From the NCBI RefSeq assembly GCF_041222825.1, contig NZ_CP139482.1, forward strand, positions 62,001 to 126,000: 64,000 nucleotides of DNA. Reading direction: 5' to 3'. The notes beneath the pieces are model-generated. The model was not told the origin of the DNA. It saw only the letters and a program-made list of their open reading frames with translations, and did not search any database. Of the stretch, positions 1 through 9,211 are shown in pieces; the stretch's first letter is position 1; the number at the start of each line of letters is the position of its first letter. Made by a program: the position numbers and the translations under genes. This DNA comes from Candidatus Thalassolituus haligoni. Its GTDB lineage: Bacteria > Pseudomonadota > Gammaproteobacteria > Pseudomonadales > Oceanobacteraceae.

Positions 1-2
1 AA

Positions 3-3000
3 AATTCCAGTGACTGGGAAATCCACTACCACACAGGCACTATTGCTGGCTATGTGACCCCTACCAGCCCGGCCGACAGCGATGGCAGTCTGACACCCGC
101 CGCCGGAGTGACTGAGCCGGTGGGGCTGGATACCACTGTGGATAGCGTTGGCGAAGCAGTGGATCTGTTCGACTTTACGCTCTCCGATGGCGCCAGCAGT
201 GACGGTCTGGCAATGGAAATCAGCCAGCTGGTGGTCAATGTATCGGGCACCAGTAGCGATGCCGAACGGGCTAAGGTCACTTGGCGTTTGAACGGCGCAG
301 ATGCCAGCAACGTCACTGGGGTTTATAGCAGCGCGAACGACACCATTACCTTTTCAGGTCTGAGTCTTTCGATTGCCGATGGTGGCAGCGAGATCTACAC
401 AATTAATGGCTATTACAACGACAACACCGGCTTGACCGAAGATCACACCATGATCCTCAGTATGGATGGCGACACCGACGTCACCATATCCGGCGGGACC
501 TCCATGGGGGCCACCAGTGCCGTTTCCAACAGCTCCGGCACCACAGTTGATGTCACCGCCACCGGCTTGAGGCTCACAACCCAGGCTGCGGGGCTGGTGT
601 CCGGTATGGCCATGACCACCCAGCCGGTTGTCGCTGCGGAAGATGCGTTCGGCAATATCGATAGCGATTTTACCGAAGTGGTAACAGGCGCCGACGAAGG
701 CATAAACCCCGGTAATGTGCTCACCAATAACAGCGTCACGGCAGTGGCCGGGGTAGCGACATTCACCAGTCTGACCAATACCACCGCCACCGATGGCCAG
801 GCGCTGATCGTAACGTTTAATGATCAGGATGGTATCGGCAGTAATTTAAGCACCGTGAGTACCAGCCTGCTGTTTACCGATGTGGTGGCCACGCAACTGC
901 AATTGACCACTCAGCCTGCGCCGTTAACGGTCAGCAGTGGCGAAGCCAAAAGCCTGACGACCGTGCCGGTGGTGAAAGCCGTCGATGCCAACGGTTATGT
1001 CGATACCGGCTATAGCAGCGATATCCGTTTGGCGGAAGTGAACGGCGCTGGCTCAGCGCTGATGACGACCACTGGCGATACCGATGGCAGTGCTGCCACG
1101 GTTAGCCTGACCCCGTCGTCCGGGGTCGCTACCTTTACAGCGATGCAAATTACCTACACCACCTCGGGCAGCAGTAGCGAAACCTTTAACCTGCAGGCCA
1201 GTTCCGGCAGCTTGACAACCACCAACAGCAGCCAGCTGACGGCGACCAATGTGCCGACGTTAACAGATGCTCATATCAGCATCTCGGGTGCCTCCGGTAC
1301 CGGCGGAACTTACGTCATTGGCGATACCATTTCCGCCAGCTGGAACAACACCAGCAGTGGCGACAACAATACCGGCGTCAGCGCTGTGACGGTCGACTTC
1401 AGCCCGTTTGGCGGTGGCGCTGCCATCAGTGCGAGTGAGTCATCGGGCAGCTGGATTGCCACTTATACCCTCACCGCCGGAGCCATCGACAGCAGCAATC
1501 GTAATGTCTCAGTGACAGCGACCAACAGCAGCGGTCATGCCACGACAGCGGATACGACCAACGCCAGCGTAGATAATATTGCTCCCATCGTCACCGACAC
1601 TAACCTGTCGATCTCTGGCGCCTCCGGTATCGGCGGCGCTTTCCGTGCGGGCGATACCGTTACCGCCCGCTGGAACAACACCGCCGGTGGTGACAACAAC
1701 AGCGACACCATCAGCAGCGTCAGTGTCAATTTCTCCGCCTTTGGTGGTGCCGCCGTAGTGGCATCAAACAGCGCCGGTAGCTGGAGCGCGACTTACACAC
1801 TTGTCAGTGGTGCCATTGACAGCAGTAACCGCAATATTTCCCTGACGGCGATCGACAATGCCGGTAACAGCACCACCAGCGCCGACAGCACCAATGCCAC
1901 AGTGGATAACATGGCTCCCACCATAACGGACGGCAACCTGTCGATCTCCGGTGCATCCGGTAGCGGTGGTGTATTTATTGCCGGAGATACCCTGACCGCC
2001 CGCTGGAACAATACCGCCGCTGGCGACAACAACAGCGACACCATCAGCAGTGTGACGATGAATTTCGTCGCCTTTGGTGGTGGTTCTGCCGTGGTGGCAT
2101 CAAACAACAGCGGTATCTGGAGCGCCAGCTACAGCATTACCAGCAGCTCAACCGATGGCACGCTGCTGAATATCAGCGCCACCGCGACCGACAACGCCGG
2201 TAATAACGCCAGCGCGACAGACAGCAGTAATGCCACGGTCGACACCAGCGCACCCTCCGGCCACAGCGTAGCGTTCGACGACTCTCTGATTGGCTCTGGT
2301 GAATACAGCGCCGTCAGCTTCACCTTTGCCAGCGCCGAAGTCGCTGGCAGTTATAGCTACTCCATCAGCTCCAGTGGTGGCGGTACCGCCGTCACTGGCT
2401 CTGGCACCGTCAGCAGCGCTGCTGAACAGGTTAGCGGTATCGACCTGTCAGGCCTGAATGACGGCACCCTGACCCTCCGCGTGATACTGACCGACGTTGC
2501 GGGTAATAGCGCGACGGCGGTTACCGATACCAGTACGCTGGATGTCGCTGTGCCAACAGGCCATAGCGTCAGCCTGAACGATACGGTGTACAACGCGACC
2601 GAAGTGGGTTCGGTATCCTTCAGTTTCGCCAATGCCGAAACAGGTACCGACTATGAATACAGCTATACCTTGAATGGCATCACCCTGGATGGTCTTACCG
2701 GAACCGTCAGCACTGCAGCGGAGCAGAGCAGCAGTACTAATCTGGCATCCTTTGGTGATGGCACCCTGACCCTGTCTGTCATTCTGACCGACAGCGCCGG
2801 GAATCCGGCCACGGCTGTGACCGATACGGCGACGGTGGATACCACAGTACCTTCCGGTCACAGCATCAGCTTCGACGACAGTCTGATCAACAGCACTGAA
2901 GCCAGCTCGATCAGTGTGACCATGGCCAGCGCCGAAGTCGGAGCGGCTTACCGTTATTCGATCTCATCCAGCGGCGGCGGTACTGCAGTAACCGGCAGCG

Positions 3001-6000
3001 GTACGGTAACCAGTGCCAGCGAACCACTCACCGCAATCGATGTTTCCGGCCTTGCTGACGGCACTCTGACGGTCTCGCTGTTCTTAACCGACAGCGCTGA
3101 CAACGCGGCTGGTGCCGTCACGGCAACCAGTACTCTGGACACCAGCGCACCCTCCGGCCACAGCGTAGCGTTCGACGACTCTCTGATTGGCTCTGGTGAA
3201 TACAGCGCCGTCAGCTTCACCTTTGCCAGCGCCGAAGTCGCTGGCAGTTATAGCTACTCCATCAGCTCCAGTGGTGGCGGTACCGCCGTCACTGGCTCTG
3301 GCACCGTCAGCAGTGCTGCTGAACAGGTTAGCGGTATCGACCTGTCAGGCCTGAATGACGGCACCCTGACCCTCAGCGTGATACTGACCGATGTTGCGGG
3401 TAACAGCGCGACGGCGGTTACCGATACCAGTACGCTGGATGTCGCTGATCCGGTTCTCAGCAGTTCAACCCCGGCGGATGACGCCAGCAGTGTGCAGTAC
3501 AATAGCCGCATTGTGCTGACTCTGAGCGAGGCGGTGAGCGCAACCACGGGCAACTTCCAGCTGTACGATGCGGATGGCGATACGCTGGTGGAAGCCATTG
3601 CCGTTGGCTCTGGGCAGGTGGTTATCAGTGGCACACAAGTGACCATTACCCCGGCGGCTAACTGGACGCCAACCCATCGTTATTACCTGCTGGCTGACAG
3701 TGGCCTGCTGGTGGATGCCGCGCTTAATGGCTGGGCCGGATTGAGTGTCGCCAGCGAACTCAACTTTACGGTGGCCAACAACAACCCGACCGGAGGGGCC
3801 GACAGCGGCAGTACCCAGGAAGATACTGCGGTAGACATTAACGTGTTGGCCAACGATGGCGATGTGGATTCCACGCTCAACGCTGCCAGTGTAACCGTTA
3901 CTCATGCTCCGGCTCATGGTTCGGCCAGTGTCAACACCGCCAACGGTGTGATTACCTATACACCGTTAGCCGACTTTAACGGTGTGGATTCTTTCACCTA
4001 CGCGGTGGATGATATTTACAGTGGCAGTTCGGGTGATATAACCGTCAGCATCGCCGTTGCGGCTGTCAATGACGCCCCCGTCGCTGTCGCCGATGTGGCA
4101 ACGACAGCGGAAGACACCGCAGTGACCATCAACGTTGCTAATAACGACACCGATGTTGATAACAGTGACAGTGTTGATACCACTACCCTGACCATTGTCA
4201 GTGCAGCTGCGGAAGGTAGTGCCAGCGTGGTGTCTGGCCAGATTGAGTACACACCAGCTGCCAACTTTAACGGCTCTGATTCACTGACTTACCAGATCAA
4301 AGACCAGCACGGTGCAACCTCTAATGTCGCGACTCTGATCATCAACGTCAGTGGCGTGAACGATGCGCCAGTGGCGGCTGCCGATACCGGCTCGACCGCC
4401 GAGGACACCGAGCTGGTGATTGACGTTATCGGCAACGACACGGATATCGACGGTACGCTGGACAGCTCGAAGGTAACGGTTGTTAGTTCTCCGGCACACG
4501 GCACTATCACCGTGGATGCCAGCAGCGGTGAAATCACGTATCGCCCTGCGGCAGATTTCAACGGCAGCGACAGCTTTACCTATGTGGTGAAAGACGATAG
4601 CGATGCCACTTCCAATGTCGCGACCGTCAGCCTGACGATTACTGCCGTGAACGATGCCCCTGTCGCCAGCAACGACAACGTGACCCTGCTGGAAGACGCC
4701 AGCCTCAACATCAACGCCTTGGGCAACGACAGCGATGTAGATGGCTCAATACAGGCTGCGACTCTGGTGCTGGTGGAACCACCAGCCCAGGGCATCGCAA
4801 GCGTGCTCAGCGGCGTGATCAACTATACCCCAGATGCCGACTTTAACGGTGCCGACAGCCTCAGCTACCGGGTGCAGGATGACAGTGGTGCCTGGTCAAA
4901 TACGGCGACGGTTGTGATGACAATCACTGCTGTCAACGACGAGCCACTGGCCAATAACGACAGCGCCAGCACCAGCGAAGACAGTGCGGTGGTGATCGAC
5001 GTGGCTGCAAACGACAGCGATATCGATGGTAGCCTCGACCTCAGCAGTATCGTGATTGCTACGGATGTCAGCCACGGAACCCTGGTCGACAACGCCGATG
5101 GCAGCTTGACCTACACACCGGATAGCGACTACTACGGCAGTGACAGCTTTACCTACCAGCTGTCAGATAACGAAGCTGGCACCTCCGCCGTTGCCAGCGT
5201 CAGCCTGAGCGTTGCGGCGGTGAACGATGCGCCGCTGCTATCCGGTACACCGGCCAGCAGCGTTCTGGAAGGAAGTACCTTCAGCTTTACCCCCACCGTG
5301 GTGGATAGCGACAGCAGCAGCTTTAACTTCACACTCAGTGGCGCACCGGCCTGGCTAGTGATCAATTCGACTACCGGTAAGCTGACCGGCACCCCGGCGG
5401 TTGGCGATGAAGGCAGCTACAGCGGTATCGTGATGACGGCAGATGACCGTGGTACGGTGAATCCTACCGGCTCATTGCCCGCCTTCAGCCTTGTCGTGAT
5501 CGGTGATAACGATAGCGATGGCATTGCCAACGCTGACGACAGTGATGACGATAACGACGGCATGTCGGACGACTATGAAACCCGCTACGGTTTTGATCCG
5601 TTCGATGACAGTGATGCCTTGGCCGACAGTGATGGCGATACCATCCCCAATGGCCAGGAACAGCAAGACGGCACTGACCCGAGCAACAGCAGTGACTACC
5701 TCGATACCACGCCGCCAATGATCACACCACCAGCGGATGCCATTGTCGATGCGACCGGAGTCTTCACTCGCGTTAGTGTGGCGGACCTGCTCGGTGTGAG
5801 TGATACCAGTGCAGCCCTGGCAGCAATGACCAGCGACAACGTCGACGGCCCTGGTTGCTGCAACACCAGCGTACTGGGCCTGAAAGGTGGCAGTTTACGG
5901 ATGCGTCCGGGTATTCACACGGTGACCTACAGCGCCACCGATGCCAAGGGTAATACCAGTACCACGACCCAGACCTTGCGGGTACGCCCGCTGGTGTCCT

Positions 6001-8132
6001 TCAGCCGCGATATCGCCAGTGTCGAAGGCGGTAATGTCGAGGTCGACGTAGTACTGAACGGCAGTGCACCGGATTACCCGTTCGAAGTGCCTTATCGGAT
6101 TGACAGTGCCAGCAGTACGGCGGACAGCGCCGACCATAATCTCAGTGCTGGCAGCGTCATTTTCACAGCAGACAGTACCGAGGCCCGGATCAGCTTCCAG
6201 CTCACCGATGATGGCATCTCCGAAGGAGCAGAGATTCTGGTACTGGCCCTGGATGACGACACCACCGAGAGCGACGACCTCGGTGGTGGTTACGACCCAA
6301 GTGCCCCTGATATTCACGACATTAACGCTGGAGCCAGCCACCGCGTGACCATAACGATAGGCGAGCAAAACCTCGCGCCAGCGGCCAGCATGGTGTTGCA
6401 GCAGGGCGGTAGCAATACCGTATTGGTGGCACGTGATGGCGGTATGGTGACGGCGACGGTCCGTGTGACCGACGCCAACCTGCAAGATACCCACCGTTTC
6501 GACTGGGCCAGCAGCCACAGCGCCTTGGTGGATACCGATGGCAGCCTGACCAACACCACACTGGTTTTTGATCCGTCCGAATTAAGCAGTGGTCGTTACA
6601 ACGTGCAGGTACGGGTCGATGACAGCCAGGGTGCTGCCGATATCGCCCGCATCTACTTCCGGGTCGAAGCATCGGCACCGGTACTATCTGGCAGTGATGA
6701 CAGCGATGGTGACGGTATCGTCGATGCCGACGAAGGCACCGCCGACAGCGATGATGACGGCATTCCGGACTACCTCGACAACATTGCCCAGAGCAACCTG
6801 CTGCCAGAAACTGCCAGCGAAACCGACGGCTTCCTGGTGGAATGTGACCCTGGCGTGCTGTGCCGACTGGGTCAGTTCGCCATCATGGGCAGCAGCGGTG
6901 GTGCTCGATTGAGCGATGACGATGTTGCGGCGCAACAGGATCTGGGTGCAGACGACGATTTTGAACCGAAAGGCGGTGTCTTCGATTTCGAAATCCACGA
7001 CCTGCCGACCATGGGCCAGAGCGTCAGCATAGTCGTACCACAAACTCAGCAAATTCCGGCCAATGCCGTCTATCGCAAGTTCCAGAATGGTCGCTGGAAC
7101 AGCTTTGTCAGCGATACCAATAACCACATTTACTCCAGCGCCGGCAGCCTTGGCTATTGCCCACCTCCGGGAGATAGCAGCTGGGTGGCAGGACTGACCG
7201 AAGGAGATTTCTGTGTGCAGCTGACCATTGAAGACGGTGGCCCGAACGACGCCGATAACGAAGTGAACGGTGCAGTAGAAGATCCGGGAGCCGTGTCGAT
7301 ATTACGCGCGGACCAGACCCAAGCGCTGGCAGACATCAGCACCCGAGCCGACCGCAGTGGCGGTAGTTTGGGCGGGCTAGGATTACTGCTGCTGGCTGCT
7401 GTTGCCAGTTGTGGTTACCGCCGTCGTCCAGGGACTCACCGATCCGCGTTGCCTGCGGTGATATTGCCGTTGGCAGGCGTGTTGGGATTGGCGTTACTGA
7501 TGCCAACTGCAACGGTTGAGGCAGCCACACCGGCGAGCGAGTACGACAGCCACTGGCTTGAAGACCTTGGCCTCGACAAAGACAAGGGTTACGTCACCAT
7601 TGGCCTTTACCGGGCGCATAGCAGCCAAAGCGGCGGCGAACTGCAAAGTCAGCTACAGACCGATGGCCTTGATGCCACCGTGACCGACTACGACGCCAAG
7701 CGCACCGCCTTTGATATGGGTATCGGCTATCGCTACTTACCGGGGTATGCCGCAGAAATTCGTTATCTCGACATGGGAGCAGCCAGCACGGATCTCAGTG
7801 CCAACGCCGCCCCCAACGACCTCAAAACCAGCCTGCGCCGACATCACCCGGTGGGCGGCTCCGGCATCGTACTTAGCCAGCGCTTTAGCGACGCCATCAA
7901 TAACCAGCTGACACTCTCGTTTGAACTGGGGCTGTATCGCTGGAGTGGCGAAGTGGATACCCGTCGCGATGACCTCAACAGCCACCTCGACTCCGGCACC
8001 GCCCCGATGGGAGGGCTGGGGCTCGACTACCAGCTCAACACTGAAGTGGGCATTGGCATACGCTACCAGCGCTTCCTGTTCGACCGCCAACAACTCGATC
8101 TGGCCGGAGCCAGCGTACAGATAGGATTTTAA
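3..8132 (+). CDS. Giant repetitive cell-surface protein with GlyGly-CTERM-like anchor fused to an outer-membrane beta-barrel (5' end off-window)
   Basis: The reading frame is open to the window edge, so the true start lies upstream. Domains in order by base position: beta-sandwich and Ig-like units (to about 1250); three units sharing SISGASG and GDT..A.WNNT (1264-2240); four APSGHSVAFDDS-type units (2241-3447); an SbsA-like Ig domain (to 3780); five tandem-95/cadherin-like repeats with EDTAVDINVLANDGD-type motifs (3781-5230); an Ig domain (to 5500); Asp-rich thrombospondin type 3 repeats (5500-5700 and 6690-6790); an HYR-like domain; Calx-beta (about 5985-6330); a PKD-like domain; and a choice-of-anchor-U-like domain with YCPPPGD and CVQLTIEDGGPNDAD (6800-7320). 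The segment at 7350-7435 is GGSLGGLG, a hydrophobic stretch, then RRR. A second hydrophobic stretch ends in VEA before ATPA (7440-7535), followed by a barrel of about 190 residues ending in IGF. The role is inferred to be a calcium-binding adhesin or surface-layer protein. The double C-terminus is unusual. Confidence 0.85.
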   Translation, partial: NSSDWEIHYHTGTIAGYVTPTSPADSDGSLTPAAGVTEPVGLDTTVDSVGEAVDLFDFTLSDGASSDGLAMEISQLVVNVSGTSSDAERAKVTWRLNGADASNVTGVYSSANDTITFSGLSLSIADGGSEIYTINGYYNDNTGLTEDHTMILSMDGDTDVTISGGTSMGATSAVSNSSGTTVDVTATGLRLTTQAAGLVSGMAMTTQPVVAAEDAFGNIDSDFTEVVTGADEGINPGNVLTNNSVTAVAGVATFTSLTNTTATDGQALIVTFNDQDGIGSNLSTVSTSLLFTDVVATQLQLTTQPAPLTVSSGEAKSLTTVPVVKAVDANGYVDTGYSSDIRLAEVNGAGSALMTTTGDTDGSAATVSLTPSSGVATFTAMQITYTTSGSSSETFNLQASSGSLTTTNSSQLTATNVPTLTDAHISISGASGTGGTYVIGDTISASWNNTSSGDNNTGVSAVTVDFSPFGGGAAISASESSGSWIATYTLTAGAIDSSNRNVSVTATNSSGHATTADTTNASVDNIAPIVTDTNLSISGASGIGGAFRAGDTVTARWNNTAGGDNNSDTISSVSVNFSAFGGAAVVASNSAGSWSATYTLVSGAIDSSNRNISLTAIDNAGNSTTSADSTNATVDNMAPTITDGNLSISGASGSGGVFIAGDTLTARWNNTAAGDNNSDTISSVTMNFVAFGGGSAVVASNNSGIWSASYSITSSSTDGTLLNISATATDNAGNNASATDSSNATVDTSAPSGHSVAFDDSLIGSGEYSAVSFTFASAEVAGSYSYSISSSGGGTAVTGSGTVSSAAEQVSGIDLSGLNDGTLTLRVILTDVAGNSATAVTDTSTLDVAVPTGHSVSLNDTVYNATEVGSVSFSFANAETGTDYEYSYTLNGITLDGLTGTVSTAAEQSSSTNLASFGDGTLTLSVILTDSAGNPATAVTDTATVDTTVPSGHSISFDDSLINSTEASSISVTMASAEVGAAYRYSISSSGGGTAVTGSGTVTSASEPLTAIDVSGLADGTLTVSLFLTDSADNAAGAVTATSTLDTSAPSGHSVAFDDSLIGSGEYSAVSFTFASAEVAGSYSYSISSSGGGTAVTGSGTVSSAAEQVSGIDLSGLNDGTLTLSVILTDVAGNSATAVTDTSTLDVADPVLSSSTPADDASSVQYNSRIVLTLSEAVSATTGNFQLYDADGDTLVEAIAVGSGQVVISGTQVTITPAANWTPTHRYYLLADSGLLVDAALNGWAGLSVASELNFTVANNNPTGGADSGSTQEDTAVDINVLANDGDVDSTLNAASVTVTHAPAHGSASVNTANGVITYTPLADFNGVDSFTYAVDDIYSGSSGDITVSIAVAAVNDAPVAVADVATTAEDTAVTINVANNDTDVDNSDSVDTTTLTIVSAAAEGSASVVSGQIEYTPAANFNGSDSLTYQIKDQHGATSNVATLIINVSGVNDAPVAAADTGSTAEDTELVIDVIGNDTDIDGTLDSSKVTVVSSPAHGTITVDASSGEITYRPAADFNGSDSFTYVVKDDSDATSNVATVSLTITAVNDAPVASNDNVTLLEDASLNINALGNDSDVDGSIQAATLVLVEPPAQGIASVLSGVINYTPDADFNGADSLSYRVQDDSGAWSNTATVVMTITAVNDEPLANNDSASTSEDSAVVIDVAANDSDIDGSLDLSSIVIATDVSHGTLVDNADGSLTYTPDSDYYGSDSFTYQLSDNEAGTSAVASVSLSVAAVNDAPLLSGTPASSVLEGSTFSFTPTVVDSDSSSFNFTLSGAPAWLVINSTTGKLTGTPAVGDEGSYSGIVMTADDRGTVNPTGSLPAFSLVVIGDNDSDGIANADDSDDDNDGMSDDYETRYGFDPFDDSDALADSDGDTIPNGQEQQDGTDPSNSSDYLDTTPPMITPPADAIVDATGVFTRVSVADLLGVSDTSAALAAMTSDNVDGPGCCNTSVLGLKGGSLRMRPGIHTVTYSATDAKGNTSTTTQTLRVRPLVSFSRDIASVEGGNVEVDVVLNGSAPDYPFEVPYRIDSASSTADSADHNLSAGSVIFTADSTEARISFQLTDDGISEGAEILVLALDDDTTESDDLGGGYDPSAPDIHDINAGASHRVTITIGEQNLAPAASMVLQQGGSNTVLVARDGGMVTATVRVTDANLQDTHRFDWASSHSALVDTDGSLTNTTLVFDPSELSSGRYNVQVRVDDSQGAADIARIYFRVEASAPVLSGSDDSDGDGIVDADEGTADSDDDGIPDYLDNIAQSNLLPETASETDGFLVECDPGVLCRLGQFAIMGSSGGARLSDDDVAAQQDLGADDDFEPKGGVFDFEIHDLPTMGQSVSIVVPQTQQIPANAVYRKFQNGRWNSFVSDTNNHIYSSAGSLGYCPPPGDSSWVAGLTEGDFCVQLTIEDGGPNDADNEVNGAVEDPGAVSILRADQTQALADISTRADRSGGSLGGLGLLLLAAVASCGYRRRPGTHRSALPAVILPLAGVLGLALLMPTATVEAATPASEYDSHWLEDLGLDKDKGYVTIGLYRAHSSQSGGELQSQLQTDGLDATVTDYDAKRTAFDMGIGYRYLPGYAAEIRYLDMGAASTDLSANAAPNDLKTSLRRHHPVGGSGIVLSQRFSDAINNQLTLSFELGLYRWSGEVDTRRDDLNSHLDSGTAPMGGLGLDYQLNTEVGIGIRYQRFLFDRQQLDLAGASVQIGF
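2241..2550 (+). repeat. 310-bp near-identical intragenic repeat, copy 1
   Basis: This segment encodes the first APSGHSVAFDDS unit. It recurs 897 bp downstream with only a handful of substitutions, for example CGC versus AGC near 2478. The units between the copies have diverged much more, so this pair reflects a recent segmental duplication or gene conversion inside the surface protein gene. Confidence 0.9.
3138..3447 (+). repeat. 310-bp near-identical intragenic repeat, copy 2
   Basis: Second copy of the segment at 2241-2550, in frame and in the same orientation. Recombination between the copies would remove 897 bp (299 codons) without a frameshift. Confidence 0.9.
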
Positions 8133-8157
8133 CCGCACCGCACAAACACATGAGTCC

Positions 8158-8220
8158 GGGAGTGCCAGCTGCCACGCTGGCCAAAACCGTCCTCTGGGAG
8201 TGCCAGCTGCCACGCTGGCC
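8158..8220 (+). repeat. Two REP palindromes upstream of the RAYT gene
   Basis: Two 25-bp units (8158-8182 and 8196-8220) begin GGGAG and contain a hairpin with stem GCCAGC / GCTGGC and loop TGCCAC. They lie in direct orientation between the surface-protein stop and the RAYT start. A GGAG-type tetranucleotide 5' of a short stem-loop is the usual layout of REP sequences recognised by RAYT transposases. Confidence 0.8.
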
Positions 8221-8315
8221 AAAATGTTGCGTTTGTATCAATGTGCCACTTGTAACTCTGGCCTGCCATGCTTTCCAACGCTATATTGTGCGTACCATGA
8301 ATCAAGGACGATGCC

Positions 8316-8870
8316 ATGAGTCGAACACACTATCGTACGAGCCTGCCGCATCTGGATGGGCCAATCCATCAAATGATCACTTACCGCCTGGCTGACTCGC
8401 TGCCACTGAAAACCCTCAACCTTGCCCCGAAAAATACTCCTGCTTATCGCCAATATATCGAACGGCAGTTGGATGCTGGTTATGGCTCATGCCTCCTCAA
8501 AATTCCCTCAATCGCGACCACTATTCTCAATAACTGGCAATATTTTCACGGCCAACGTTATCGACTGCTTGGCGGCGTGATCATGCCGAACCACGTACAT
8601 GTGCTGATTGAAGTCATCGACGACGTGTCGTTAACAACCATTGTTCATAGCTGGAAAACATGGAGTGGCAAGCACATTCGTGAGTACCTCACTGCAAACG
8701 GTATTCAATATCCCCCCGGCATTTGGCAGCGTGACTACTGGGACCGATATATCCGTAGCCAACAGCACCTTGATGCCGCCATGCGGTATATCCAGGAAAA
8801 TCCGCTAAAAGCCGGATTGGTGGATCATGCGGAGGATTGGCCATGGAAGGTAAACAGCCCGCTTGAATAG
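8316..8870 (+). CDS. REP-associated tyrosine transposase (RAYT, Y1/HUH family)
   Basis: The 184-aa protein carries the HUH-type metal-binding motif MPNHVHVL (His93 and His95). The C-terminal helix RYIQENPLKAGL holds the probable catalytic tyrosine, Tyr158. These are the hallmarks of single-domain RAYT proteins related to the IS200/IS605 transposases. RAYTs are host-encoded nucleases that act on REP hairpins. The start at 8316 follows an AAGGA ribosome site at 8305-8309. Two REP copies sit just upstream and four just downstream, with matching stem and loop, so gene and substrate appear to be linked. The gene looks intact. Whether it still mobilises REPs cannot be told from sequence. Confidence 0.9.
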   Translation: MSRTHYRTSLPHLDGPIHQMITYRLADSLPLKTLNLAPKNTPAYRQYIERQLDAGYGSCLLKIPSIATTILNNWQYFHGQRYRLLGGVIMPNHVHVLIEVIDDVSLTTIVHSWKTWSGKHIREYLTANGIQYPPGIWQRDYWDRYIRSQQHLDAAMRYIQENPLKAGLVDHAEDWPWKVNSPLE

Positions 8871-8900
8871 CATGGTGGCGAAGAACGGCTCTCAGCCATG

Positions 8901-8920
8901 GGCGGGCGCAGCGGCCCGCC
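8901..8920 (+). terminator. GC-rich hairpin after the RAYT gene
   Basis: Perfect 7-bp arms GGCGGGC / GCCCGCC enclose the loop GCAGCG, 30 bp after the RAYT stop. There is no T-run, so it may be a short dispersed palindrome rather than an intrinsic terminator. A closely similar sequence lies at 11009-11029, after another plus-strand gene. Confidence 0.4.
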
Positions 8921-8933
8921 TTCCCGGATGCCT

Positions 8934-9198
8934 GGGAGTGCCAGCTGCCACGCTGGCCTTAACGTCGGCTATCAGCCTCGCGTATTTATCGCAGCCGCTG
9001 GCGGACACCGTCCTCTGGGAGTGCCAGCTGCCACGCTGGCCAAACGGCTATCAGCCTTGCGTATTTTCGCAGCCGCTGGCGGATACCGTCCTCTGGGAGT
9101 GCCAGCTGCCACGCTGGCCAAACGGCTATCAGCCTCGCGTATTTATCGCAGCCGCTGGCGGACACCGTCCTCTGGGAGTGCCAGCTGCCATGCTGGCC
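8934..9198 (+). repeat. Cluster of four REP units in tandem-like 78-83 bp spacing
   Basis: Units at 8934-8958, 9017-9041, 9095-9119 and 9174-9198 repeat the GGGAG + GCCAGC/GCTGGC hairpin. The last unit has loop TGCCAT instead of TGCCAC. The sequences between units are themselves near-identical (GGCTATCAGCC followed by GCAGCCGCTGGCGGA), so a REP plus its spacer was duplicated several times. The cluster fills the gap between the RAYT gene and the regulator gene on the opposite strand. Frames that stay open here are repeat-derived. Confidence 0.85.
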
Positions 9199-9211
9199 AA
9201 AACACCAGCTA

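Noticed and set aside
7737-8222. A minus-strand 161-aa frame across the end of the surface protein gene
   Set aside because: It is antisense to the barrel domain and extends into REP repeats.
8934-9198. A possible small CRISPR array
   Set aside because: The spacers are near-identical to each other and the repeat is a REP hairpin; no cas genes are present.
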